Assembly: GCA_934045075.1 (NCBI GenBank)
Contig: OW203723.1
Location: forward strand, 1,560,045 to 1,624,044
Direction: 5' to 3'
Source: Yponomeuta sedellus
Taxonomy: Eukaryota > Arthropoda > Insecta > Lepidoptera > Yponomeutidae
DNA: 64,000 nt
A program made the translations under genes and the position numbers. Under the pieces are notes generated by a model, which was given only the letters and a program-made list of their open reading frames with translations, searched no databases and was not told the origin of the DNA. Positions 40,232 through 49,900 of the stretch are shown piece after piece (positions within the stretch are counted from its first letter, which is position 1; each line of letters begins with the position of its first letter).

Positions 40232-40644
40232 AACATCTAAGTACGTTCGTCAGCTTTGTGGGCGGAATCGTGAAGTAAGAACATTTGTACGAAGCCCAAA
40301 GTGCGCCTAATTAAATCAAGAGCTAAAAGCTACTTTGCCACCTACGAAACTCTGATATAAGAGCTTTTCCTCTTTAATAATACCTTTCATAACGACGTTT
40401 GCATGAAGCCAAAATAAAAGAAGTGTCTGTGGGATTACAAAGAGCTTGGAATATTAACACTAATTTGTTCTTACCGTTTTATACTTTTGCTTTATTGAAA
40501 AGCAATGCGGTTCATTATACAATTTTTTGCAAAAAAAATCCCACAAATGTAATAGTGTAGCTTGGTAGCCTGGCATATTAACACTAATTTGTTTTTAGAT
40601 GTTATATCGCAGTCGTAGACATTTTTACATTGCATGATTCTTTG
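40232..40644. other. Intergenic sequence without recognised features
   Basis: No gene supported. Confidence 0.35.
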
Positions 40645-40900
40645 ATGTGTGGTGTCGGCTTTAAGAGAATAGCACCAACCCAAATTCTTCCCGCGGGTGT
40701 CGTAAAAGGCGACTAAGGGACTCAAACCGGAGGGTGGGCAGCACCGCCCCCTGCAGTACAATTCTACCAAACTGCGATCCCCAACCCGCATGCCCAGAGT
40801 GGGGATTATATGCATTACTCCCTAATGATGGCACAACCTTGCGCTCATAAGGGGAGGGCAATGTCCAGCAGTGGACTAATATAACCTGAAGAAGAAGAAG
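40645..40900 (+). repeat. RTE-type LINE/SINE 3'-end repeat, plus strand
   Basis: An inverted relative of 18386-18650 across the full body: CACCAACCCAAATTCTTCCC, GTCGTAAAAGGCGACTAAGG, GGCAATGTCCAGCAGTGGAC, with a GAAGAAGAAGAAG tail. Long frames in either direction are shadows of the repeat. Confidence 0.7.
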
Positions 40901-40929
40901 ATGATTCTTTGCTATACGTCTCACTGCAG

Positions 40930-41160
40930 GGGATAACCTACTGGTCCATTATAACAACGCCTTCACGTTGCTGCTAGGGCTGCCCTGAGGTAGTAGTGCA
41001 TCGGGGATGTTTGCTGACGCGCGAACGGATGATTTCCATGCAATAATCCGCAAACGCATAGCATCCCTGATGTACAGGGTATGGGTCAGTACCAGCAGCC
41101 TTCTGAAGGTGTTGGCTGATCGGATGGATAGCCCCATACAGCGCCACTGGTGTCAATACA
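40930..41160 (+). pseudogene. LINE reverse-transcriptase C-terminal fragment
   Basis: In plus frames the segment reads YNNAFTLLLGLP, then GMFADARTDDFHAIIRKRIA and SLMYRVWVSTSSLLKVLADR. These are the end of an insect LINE ORF, with a stop and frame break after GLP. The rest is missing. Confidence 0.65.
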
Positions 41161-41233
41161 CCTTATGCTGTCAAGCAGGGGGCTGGCTGGGACTAGGCTG
41201 TAATACACTACAATAATTATAATAATGTAAATA

Positions 41234-41562
41234 TAAAAACCTATTTAGAGGCTAAAAATTTCACCCATGCCGGGATCCGAACCCGCAACCTCTGGCTATC
41301 CGTGCCAGCGCTCTACCAATTGAGCCAATGGGCGACTCACCGGCATCTGTGAAATTTCGAACCTCTTTACACTATTCTCTGTATTACGTACAGGCAGCGA
41401 CATCTGGCTTAAGCAAATCGCATCACTTACAGCCCCGACTACCTACTTTGCAGTTAGGTTTTACATCGGAACGATATCACTGTACCCACATGATTATACT
41501 ATTTTAATTTTTAATGCACTAACCCTTTTAGCACGGGTTAGTGCATTAAAAATAAAAATAGT
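41234..41562 (-). mobile_element. T308 insertion H: one full unit with inverted 3' end
   Basis: Flanked by ATAATAATGTAAATA (41219-41233 and 41563-41577; 15 bp, one edge ambiguous because the element ends in AT). A complete minus-oriented unit with tRNA-like head at about 41261-41334 reaches GCACTAACCC. It then flips to a plus-oriented terminus TTTTAGCACGGGTTAGTGC ... AATAGTAT. The architecture is the same as array C. Confidence 0.85.
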
Positions 41563-41904
41563 ATAATAATGTAAATAGTTTACTAACATAGCATAAGTCA
41601 AATTGTTACTAACACTATATGGGCTATGTCTGAAATAAATAAATAATAATGATCATAATAAGCCAGTTTTTTTATCCAACCGCAGCGGAGCTCCTAAAAG
41701 GAGATTTATGTGTCCCCGTTTTATGTTCCCTTATAATTCCATTTATCATAATAACAGGGATGACATGGGCAATAAATTAAACCTGCACACCTCCTAAAAA
41801 CAAAACCAAAAACGTTATACACGTCAATAGATGGCGGTGCTGTTGCTGAAATAAAAAAACATACTTAAGAAGTAAAACTGAAAAATTAATAACACGATTA
41901 TATT

Positions 41905-42150
41905 ACGATTATACTGCAAAGTAGGTACTCGGGGCTGCAAGTGATGCGAATTGGTTCAGCCTGATGTTGCTGCCTGAACGTAATACAGAGAGTATTGTAA
42001 AGAGGGTCGAAATTTCACTGATGCCGGGTGTGTCGCCCATTATTGGGACTCATAGCTCAGTTGGGAGAGCGCTGGCACGGTTAGCCAGAGGTCGCGGGAT
42101 CGAGTTCCGGCATGGGTGGAATTTTTAGCCTCTAAATAGGTTTTTAAAAT
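41905..42150 (+). mobile_element. Old T308 copy J (duplicated at 47202-47447)
   Basis: A plus-oriented partial unit from ACTGCAAAGTAGGTACTCGG to TCTAAATAGGTTTTTAAAA. The tRNA-like head (about 42055-42120) carries TAGCTCAGTTGGGAGAGCGC and the older GGCACGGTTAGCC anticodon stem-loop. A 7-bp TTGGGAC insertion precedes it. No duplications resolved. Confidence 0.75.
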
Positions 42151-42159
42151 AGATTCATA

Positions 42160-42320
42160 CGTACATACATAACCTCACGCCTGTATCCCAGAGGGGTAGG
42201 CAGAGACCAGCGACTGCCACTTGCCACGATCCACGATCACCTTCGCTTCATCAACGTTCATAAGTCGTTGCATGCACGCACGCCGGTTCCGGGTACTTTA
42301 TATCTTTCCTTTTGCTGCGG
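42160..42320 (-). pseudogene. Non-LTR ORF C-terminal scrap (duplicated at 47457-47617)
   Basis: The same sequence type as 9752-10060, limited to its last about 45 codons: CCTCACGCCTGTATCCCAGA, CGACTGCCACTTGCCACG, CATAAGTCGTTGCATGCACG in plus orientation. Another piece is at 44754-44940. Confidence 0.65.
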
Positions 42321-42564
42321 CCTTAGCCTTTTAGGCGGAAACTAAATTAATCATCGTGACTCATTATAAGTCGATATTGGTGGATCCCATCAAGGAGTAA
42401 TACTAGCGCCTCCGGAAAAAATTGTATCCTTTTTTTAGACTGAATTTTCAAAAAGACTGTCCGTTTAATCTCTCAATCACGTTAGCAGTAATTTAAGGAC
42501 ACATCACAGTGAACCTAAGGTCAAAAAACTAGAACTTTATAGCGTGAATACTAAATGAAATAGC

Positions 42565-42610
42565 GTTATACCAAAAACGGTCGTTTTCGGTATAATTGCT
42601 ATCTAGTCTC
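42565..42610. repeat. Short hairpin TAGCGTTATACCAAAAACGG (duplicated)
   Basis: About 20-bp arms around GGTCGTT, pairing TAGCGTTATACCAAAAACG with CGTTTTCGGTATAATTGCTA with a few mismatches. Copy 2 at offset 5297. Confidence 0.55.
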
Positions 42611-42754
42611 AGGTTCGTGATCCTAGTACTTTATCGTGGATCCTAAAAATATTGATACTTGAAAAAATTCTTCATTGCACAAAAAGGGATTTTTACAAAG
42701 GCTAGCTTACTGTTAACATGATTAAGAGATTTAACAGACACTTTTAGCTAATCG

Positions 42755-43085
42755 ATATGAACCCTTGTATGTCCCCACTGCTGGGGTACGGGTCTCTTCC
42801 TGCACAACAGGAAGGTTAAGCCATACTCTACCTGGCGCCAGTGGCGGGCCTTACTGTCAGAAGTTATCAAGCCGCCTATAGGGCCTCTGTCATGGCTTAA
42901 CGACTGCCATTACATTAAAACCAGCACAAACGGCTTAACGTGCCTTGCTAAGCACGGAAGCGCTCGGAAAAATGCCACAAGCGGTAGTAACGGGACGGTG
43001 ACCTATCCTGCACCTGACAGCGCCTATTGTTGCTTAACACAAGTGATTGATTCCAATCAATCGGTTCGACTAGGCCACGAGCGTG
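42755..43085 (-). mobile_element. 5S-derived SINE, minus strand (duplicated at 48052-48382)
   Basis: 3' side AACCCTTGTATGTCCCCACTG, full body with small deletions around ACCTGGCGCCAGTGG, and 5' head ...CCTGCACCTGACAGCGCC... GACTAGGCCACGAGCG. A minus-oriented LINE tail (42663-42750, TTCTTCATTGCACAAAAAGG) lies just left of it. Confidence 0.8.
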
Positions 43086-43529
43086 TAAGATTGGAAGAAT
43101 TAATAAAGAGCATTATGAAAGCTAACCTTACTTTTTTACAAGAGCATGTTAATTAGAAAGCTGACTTTAGTAATGTAATATGATAATCTTATGAAAGAGC
43201 AAATAGATACTGACAGTGAATTTGGAAAGCTAAGTATTTGCACTAAATGTTGTACAGACAAATATCTAGAAGTAAATATAATTTTAATTCTACTATGCAT
43301 TTCTATTAGCCTACCTACATTATATTGTAATCTGTAAATTAGTTAACTATTCTGAGGAAACAGCAAATTAAACAGCAAATAAATTTACTGTAACGGTATA
43401 ATGGTTTCATCAAGCACAATTACACACCACACATAAAACAATAAATTAAAACATATTTAGAGGAGAAACAAAATAGTTCAAACACAATAAGTAAACAATT
43501 TTGGAACGAAGTACATAACTTACATGGCT
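43086..43529. other. Duplicated intergenic sequence, left of the promoter-like cluster
   Basis: AT-rich with no gene or repeat recognised. It recurs at offset 5297. Confidence 0.4.
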
Positions 43530-43680
43530 CAGGATCAGGCTCCCAGGGAGAATACAACCAAAAATAATAATCCAGGCTACTAAATGTTATCTGCTTTTAT
43601 ACCCTGCCTGAGACCCCTCCTAGCTCAAACAATATGGCATCTTGGCCAATCACAAATATTTCCTGTCAAACAGAAGTCTT
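43530..43680 (-). promoter_or_regulatory. Pol II promoter-like cluster with splice donor (duplicated at 48827-48977)
   Basis: On the minus strand, TGATTGGCC (CCAAT-like) is followed about 45 bp on by GGGTATAAAAGCAG (TATA box). About 80 bp further comes GAGCCATGTAAGTTATG, which fits a first-exon donor (CAT|GTAAGT). This is either the start of a minus-strand transcript or the U3/R of an LTR. No ORF or LTR ends could be confirmed. Confidence 0.35.
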
Positions 43681-44544
43681 TCTGAAAATATTATCAAGTA
43701 ATCATATTATTTATCTCAGCTGTGTAATGCAGATTTCATTTTATTATTTATCGTAACCGATGAAGATATGATTGAATAAATAAATTTCTGAATAACTCTA
43801 AACATCACAAAGAATAACTTTTTGTTAATAGCGAAAGGATATAGGTATTGGCATCAGTTGGTATTGAATAATTAATTGAACTTCAATTACAAACTAAATG
43901 GTCGGTTCTCAATCTTAAATAATATTAACACGGTTTTATAAAATATACATTTAAAATTAAAGTAACTTTTATAGTTGGAAATATAAAAGATACTTTATTT
44001 AGTGATTTTATCGATATTCTGTCAAGCGCTTTGAGCAAATACGATCTGCAAAAGATGATTTGTTTTTCATTGCTGGCGCGATGGTTATCCCACTGGATCC
44101 CCTTAATAGTTAATACTCAGAGGTCGGGTAATTTCGATTTTCTCTTTTTTTATTTAACGGCTCATTTCGTGGCAATCGATAGAGTCATCACATTTCCATA
44201 GATATTGTAACACGCGTTAACGAGCGACGAACAATTTCAGCTTAAGAGCGATTATAAGCCGCTTGAGTGTCGAGTAAAATTGTATGGCCGGTGCCGATGG
44301 AGAGATGATAAGAATTTAAGGCTAATGTACGTGGAAATTTCGAAAAATTACATCGGATAACCGTTCCGGCTACCTACTACGTATTATAGAAGTAATACCT
44401 AGGAAGGAAGGAAACCTAGAAAAAAACCAAGAGAAGCAATTTTTTTTTTTAAGCAATGTTCGCCACACTCATCGCATTCTATTGACACATGTTTTGGCGA
44501 GTCAACTAGACAGGTAAGTGTATTGTTTTGTTGTCTCACTCTTT
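43681..44544. other. Duplicated intergenic sequence, right of the promoter-like cluster
   Basis: No gene or repeat recognised. It holds the G44291 site that differs from T49588 in copy 2. Confidence 0.4.
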
Positions 44545-44940
44545 TGTGTCGCTCTCATCATCATCAGCCATTCGACGCCCACCGCAGGACATAAGCCTCC
44601 CTCCAGGTTTCCAAGCTTCACGGTCTTGAGTTGTCCGCATTCAGCGACTCATCTGGTGGACGGCCTGCCCACGCTGCGTCGTCCGGTCCGCGGTCGCGAG
44701 GTCAGAACTTTTGCTAGTAAATAAAATAAATAAATCTTGAATCAATTAACGTAATACATACATAAATAACCTCACGCCTGTATCCCAGAGGGGTAGACAG
44801 AGACCAGGGACTGCCACTTGCCACGATCCTGACAGATCACCTTCGCTTCATCAACCACATAAGTCGTTGCATGCATGATTGCATGCACGCCGGTTCCGGG
44901 TACTTTTTATCTTTTCTTTTGCTAATACATCCTAATAATA
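44545..44940 (-). repeat. RTE-like 3' end and ORF scrap (duplicated at 49842-50237)
   Basis: Bases 44555-44720 begin CATCATCATCAGCCATTCGA and CGCCCACCGCAGGACATAAG, a reversed RTE 3' end. Bases 44754-44940 are the same ORF C-terminal fragment as 42160-42320, here with a GCATGATTGCATG insertion. Confidence 0.65.
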
Positions 44941-45214
44941 ATAATGTTAAGTAAAATAAATATTCAAACTTACAACGACCTGGTGGCGGCTAGCAAAGTC
45001 GTGGACATAAAATAATTCCCAGAAATTTCACGTCTTTATAAAAAGTTGTCCGTGGCGCCCTCAGAGCACCCCGAGTTAATATAATAAATAATGTAAGAAG
45101 TTGAAAATATGTAAAAGAATAAATTTGGTTAAAATAATATGCATATTTGTAATATGTATACAATTAATTATATTAACAGGCTCAAATGCATACAATACAG
45201 TCAGTTGATGAGCA

Positions 45215-45438
45215 GCTATTTTTTCGTGCGCCTGGCTTTAGAAACCACTGGGGTCTGGGGATTTCAGGGCAAAGCCTTTATTAAGGAGGTAGTACGTCGT
45301 CTATGGTACCGCGGCTTGGACTACCGCTCCGGAGCATATTTGATGCAAAGGATATCCCTGGCAGGGCAGCGCGGTAATGCTGCCAGGGTTATGGGAATCT
45401 TTGCTTCGGATATGTCTCGGGGCGGTTTGATTGACTAA
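45215..45438 (+). pseudogene. LINE ORF C-terminus, ALETTGVWG type (duplicated at 50512-50735)
   Basis: ALETTGVWGFQGKAFIKEVV ... RSGAYLMQRISLAGQRGNAA RVMG is the conserved tail of a family of insect and invertebrate non-LTR reverse-transcriptase proteins. The open frame starts at 45139 in unrelated upstream sequence, so that start is not biological. It ends with its own stop. Confidence 0.7.
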
Positions 45439-45619
45439 TCCTATTTTGTTTGTGTAATTTTGTTTATATTTTGTGTTTAAATGACCATTTTGCTTATTTA
45501 CTATTATTTTTTTAAACGATATGACAATACTCTTTTGGATTTATATAGTTTATACTATTATTTTCTTTGCATGTGACATTTTTCACTAATATGTTAAAAT
45601 AATACTCCCCTCCAGCTAC

Positions 45620-45970
45620 TCCCCTTTATCTCAAAGAGCGTTTTAGTTACCTCAGTGACCACGGCCGGCCACTACGTTCAGACCAGAATTTGACGCTGAA
45701 AACACCTAGTCATCCGACAATGTTCGTTGCCAGCTCATTCACTGTAAGAGCGGTCCGGCTGTGGAATGAGCTGCCGGTTTCTATAAGGCGCTCCCCATCT
45801 TCTGCTATATTTAAATCTAAAGTAGTAGAATTCTTTCTTTCCAAATAATTTCTTATTTTCTTTTTGTCTGTAGATAGATCCCATTTATTTTCCCATCATG
45901 CTTGCTATTATAACTTAATGTTTATGTTCTGGTGTGTACAATAAAGAATATTCTTATCTTATCTTATAAT
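45620..45970 (+). pseudogene. Jockey/CR1-like LINE: ORF2 C-terminus, 3' UTR and TCTTA tail (duplicated at 50917-51267)
   Basis: The plus strand encodes YLKERFSYLSDHGRPLRSDQ ... FTVRAVRLWNELPVSIRRSP and ends at FFLSK-stop near 45846. A short 3' UTR with AATAAAG follows (about 45941), and a tail of TCTTA pentamers near 45950-45967. 5'-truncated. Confidence 0.75.
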
Positions 45971-46065
45971 ACGTCTAAATGCATGTTTAGGGTCATAGGC
46001 TAGAGCTAGAGTATGTAAAATTAGGAAAATGTAATGAAAAGGTTTTATAAGAGTATGTGAAACTC

Positions 46066-46405
46066 CAAACATAGTCTTTGAAAGTGCTTAATTACAGACT
46101 TTTAATAATTATTATAAAACATAGAAGTCATATACTGTACTGTATTTTATTCCAGACATCATTATCTCATTGTCAAATTAATAATCTTGTATGTTATAGA
46201 CGCCGTCTTAGCACTAAGTGCCATCGACGTCGTCGTCAGGCTATACTAGTCCACTGCTGGACATAGCCCTCCCCCAAAGAGCGCCACGTTGTGCTATCAT
46301 AGGGGGTAATACCCATAATCCCTACGCAAAGTGTAGTTAACAGATTTTTTAACCGCGTTTCAGTCAAGCTTAATCTCAGGGATTTCTCAGAAACTCAATA
46401 GGAAG
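46066..46405 (-). repeat. R290 copy 3 with an inserted RTE tail (duplicated at 51363-51702)
   Basis: AACTCCAAACATAGTCTTTG, TAATTATTATAAAACATAGA, CCAGACATCATTATC and ...CGTTTCAGTCAAGCTTAATC match the R290 copies at 2480 and 6190. Bases 46222-46330 are a minus-oriented RTE-like 3' end (GTCGTCGTCAGGC, CACTGCTGGACATAGCCC) lying inside it. Confidence 0.65.
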
Positions 46406-46594
46406 AGAGCTGTCTGACAGGTTCTTTTTGACGGATACGTACAAGTGTTGGATAAAAGTGCCTTGTAATCTTAGTACTAAAGCACCCTTTGACCCTACTT
46501 TGTTGTATAAGTAGTTCTAAAAACTTTTCTTTTTAATTTAATTTTGTTGTACCGCCTGCCTGTATGGACGCATAGTCTGAAATAAAGTTTATCT

Positions 46595-46775
46595 AATAAA
46601 GACTATCCGTGCCAGTGATCTTACCAACTGAGCAAATGGGCGACTCAACGGCATCAGTGAAATCTCGAACCTCTTTACAATATTCTCTGTATTACGTACA
46701 GGCGGCGACATCTGGCTGAATTAATTTGCATCAATAGCAGCCCCGAGTAGGTTTTATTGCATTAAAAATCATATA
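46595..46775 (-). mobile_element. Degraded T308 fragment (duplicated at 51892-52072)
   Basis: CTATCCGTGCCAGTGATCTT is the damaged tRNA-like head. CATCAGTGAAATCTCGAACC and TATTCTCTGTATTACGTACA follow, then a truncated body ending in TTTTATTGCATTAAAAATCA. Confidence 0.65.
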
Positions 46776-46831
46776 AGATTGTTAATTTCATTAATGTTTA
46801 TAGTACCAAGTGACAGGTATAGAGAGAAAGA

Positions 46832-46953
46832 TATTTGACTCCACTCCACTCCACTCCACTCCACTCCGCTCCGCTCCGCTCCGCTCCGCTCCACTCCACT
46901 TCACTCCACTCCGCTCCGCTCCACTCCACTCCGCTCCGCTCCACTTCGCTCCA
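46832..46953. repeat. CTCCA/CTCCG pentamer microsatellite at the duplication edge
   Basis: Pure pentamer array with alternating blocks of CTCCA and CTCCG and two CTTCA/CTTCG units. The copy 2 equivalent (about 52129-52240) has ten bases fewer. The left and right limits of the 5.3-kb duplication lie in or next to this tract. Confidence 0.9.
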
Positions 46954-46958
46954 CTTTC

Positions 46959-46992
46959 AGGAGCTCCGCTGCACAACCGCAGCGGAGCTCCT
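46959..46992. repeat. 14-bp perfect inverted repeat spanning the duplication junction
   Basis: AGGAGCTCCGCTGC (46959-46972), loop ACAACC, GCAGCGGAGCTCCT (46979-46992). The right arm belongs to the start of copy 2 and is also at the start of copy 1. The left arm exists only here, in about 20 bp of junction sequence. Confidence 0.85.
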
Positions 46993-49900
46993 AAAAGGAG
47001 ATTTATGTGTCCCCGTTTTATGTTCCCTTATAATTCCATTTATCATAATAACAGGGATGACATGGGCAATAAATTAAACCTGCACACCTCCTAAAAACAA
47101 AACCAAAAACGTTATACACGTCAATAGATGGCGGTGCTGTTGCTGAAATAAAAAAACATACTTAAGAAGTAAAACTGAAAAATTAATAACACGATTATAT
47201 TACGATTATACTGCAAAGTAGGTACTCGGGGCTGCAAGTGATGCGAATTGGTTCAGCCTGATGTTGCTGCCTGAACGTAATACAGAGAGTATTGTAAAGA
47301 GGGTCGAAATTTCACTGATGCCGGGTGTGTCGCCCATTATTGGGACTCATAGCTCAGTTGGGAGAGCGCTGGCACGGTTAGCCAGAGGTCGCGGGATCGA
47401 GTTCCGGCATGGGTGGAATTTTTAGCCTCTAAATAGGTTTTTAAAATAGATTCATACGTACATACATAACCTCACGCCTGTATCCCAGAGGGGTAGGCAG
47501 AGACCAGCGACTGCCACTTGCCACGATCCACGATCACCTTCGCTTCATCAACGTTCATAAGTCGTTGCATGCACGCACGCCGGTTCCGGGTACTTTATAT
47601 CTTTCCTTTTGCTGCGGCCTTAGCCTTTTAGGCGGAAACTAAATTAATCATCGTGACTCATTATAAGTCGATATTGGTGGATCCCATCAAGGAGTAATAC
47701 TAGCGCCTCCGGAAAAAATTGTATCCTTTTTTTAGACTGAATTTTCAAAAAGACTGTCCGTTTAATCTCTCAATCACGTTAGCAGTAATTTAAGGACACA
47801 TCACAGTGAACCTAAGGTCAAAAAACTAGAACTTTATAGCGTGAATACTAAATGAAATAGCGTTATACCAAAAACGGTCGTTTTCGGTATAATTGCTATC
47901 TAGTCTCAGGTTCGTGATCCTAGTACTTTATCGTGGATCCTAAAAATATTGATACTTGAAAAAATTCTTCATTGCACAAAAAGGGATTTTTACAAAGGCT
48001 AGCTTACTGTTAACATGATTAAGAGATTTAACAGACACTTTTAGCTAATCGATATGAACCCTTGTATGTCCCCACTGCTGGGGTACGGGTCTCTTCCTGC
48101 ACAACAGGAAGGTTAAGCCATACTCTACCTGGCGCCAGTGGCGGGCCTTACTGTCAGAAGTTATCAAGCCGCCTATAGGGCCTCTGTCATGGCTTAACGA
48201 CTGCCATTACATTAAAACCAGCACAAACGGCTTAACGTGCCTTGCTAAGCACGGAAGCGCTCGGAAAAATGCCACAAGCGGTAGTAACGGGACGGTGACC
48301 TATCCTGCACCTGACAGCGCCTATTGTTGCTTAACACAAGTGATTGATTCCAATCAATCGGTTCGACTAGGCCACGAGCGTGTAAGATTGGAAGAATTAA
48401 TAAAGAGCATTATGAAAGCTAACCTTACTTTTTTACAAGAGCATGTTAATTAGAAAGCTGACTTTAGTAATGTAATATGATAATCTTATGAAAGAGCAAA
48501 TAGATACTGACAGTGAATTTGGAAAGCTAAGTATTTGCACTAAATGTTGTACAGACAAATATCTAGAAGTAAATATAATTTTAATTCTACTATGCATTTC
48601 TATTAGCCTACCTACATTATATTGTAATCTGTAAATTAGTTAACTATTCTGAGGAAACAGCAAATTAAACAGCAAATAAATTTACTGTAACGGTATAATG
48701 GTTTCATCAAGCACAATTACACACCACACATAAAACAATAAATTAAAACATATTTAGAGGAGAAACAAAATAGTTCAAACACAATAAGTAAACAATTTTG
48801 GAACGAAGTACATAACTTACATGGCTCAGGATCAGGCTCCCAGGGAGAATACAACCAAAAATAATAATCCAGGCTACTAAATGTTATCTGCTTTTATACC
48901 CTGCCTGAGACCCCTCCTAGCTCAAACAATATGGCATCTTGGCCAATCACAAATATTTCCTGTCAAACAGAAGTCTTTCTGAAAATATTATCAAGTAATC
49001 ATATTATTTATCTCAGCTGTGTAATGCAGATTTCATTTTATTATTTATCGTAACCGATGAAGATATGATTGAATAAATAAATTTCTGAATAACTCTAAAC
49101 ATCACAAAGAATAACTTTTTGTTAATAGCGAAAGGATATAGGTATTGGCATCAGTTGGTATTGAATAATTAATTGAACTTCAATTACAAACTAAATGGTC
49201 GGTTCTCAATCTTAAATAATATTAACACGGTTTTATAAAATATACATTTAAAATTAAAGTAACTTTTATAGTTGGAAATATAAAAGATACTTTATTTAGT
49301 GATTTTATCGATATTCTGTCAAGCGCTTTGAGCAAATACGATCTGCAAAAGATGATTTGTTTTTCATTGCTGGCGCGATGGTTATCCCACTGGATCCCCT
49401 TAATAGTTAATACTCAGAGGTCGGGTAATTTCGATTTTCTCTTTTTTTATTTAACGGCTCATTTCGTGGCAATCGATAGAGTCATCACATTTCCATAGAT
49501 ATTGTAACACGCGTTAACGAGCGACGAACAATTTCAGCTTAAGAGCGATTATAAGCCGCTTGAGTGTCGAGTAAAATTGTATGGCCGTTGCCGATGGAGA
49601 GATGATAAGAATTTAAGGCTAATGTACGTGGAAATTTCGAAAAATTACATCGGATAACCGTTCCGGCTACCTACTACGTATTATAGAAGTAATACCTAGG
49701 AAGGAAGGAAACCTAGAAAAAAACCAAGAGAAGCAATTTTTTTTTTTAAGCAATGTTCGCCACACTCATCGCATTCTATTGACACATGTTTTGGCGAGTC
49801 AACTAGACAGGTAAGTGTATTGTTTTGTTGTCTCACTCTTTTGTGTCGCTCTCATCATCATCAGCCATTCGACGCCCACCGCAGGACATAAGCCTCCCTC

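Larger units (their letters stand above)
41677..46953. repeat. 5.3-kb tandem duplication, copy 1
   Basis: Repeated at a constant offset of 5297 bp in copy 2 (46974-52240). Landmarks at the same offset include 44518/49815, 45139/50436, 46078/51375 and 46810/52107. Only two substitutions were noticed: G44291/T49588 and A46026/C51323. There is also a 10-bp difference in the terminal CTCCG microsatellite. The unit contains LINE, SINE and T308 debris and no host gene that I can prove. Confidence 0.95.

Noticed and set aside
43389..43700. Solo LTR between TGTAACGG and ATTATCA
   Set aside because: The ends start TG and finish CA, but the flanks TTTAC and AGTAA do not match and no primer-binding site or polypurine tract was found, so only a promoter-like cluster is reported.
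46810..47094. Low-complexity STPLHSAPLRS protein frames
   Set aside because: They translate the CTCCA/CTCCG microsatellite in all frames.
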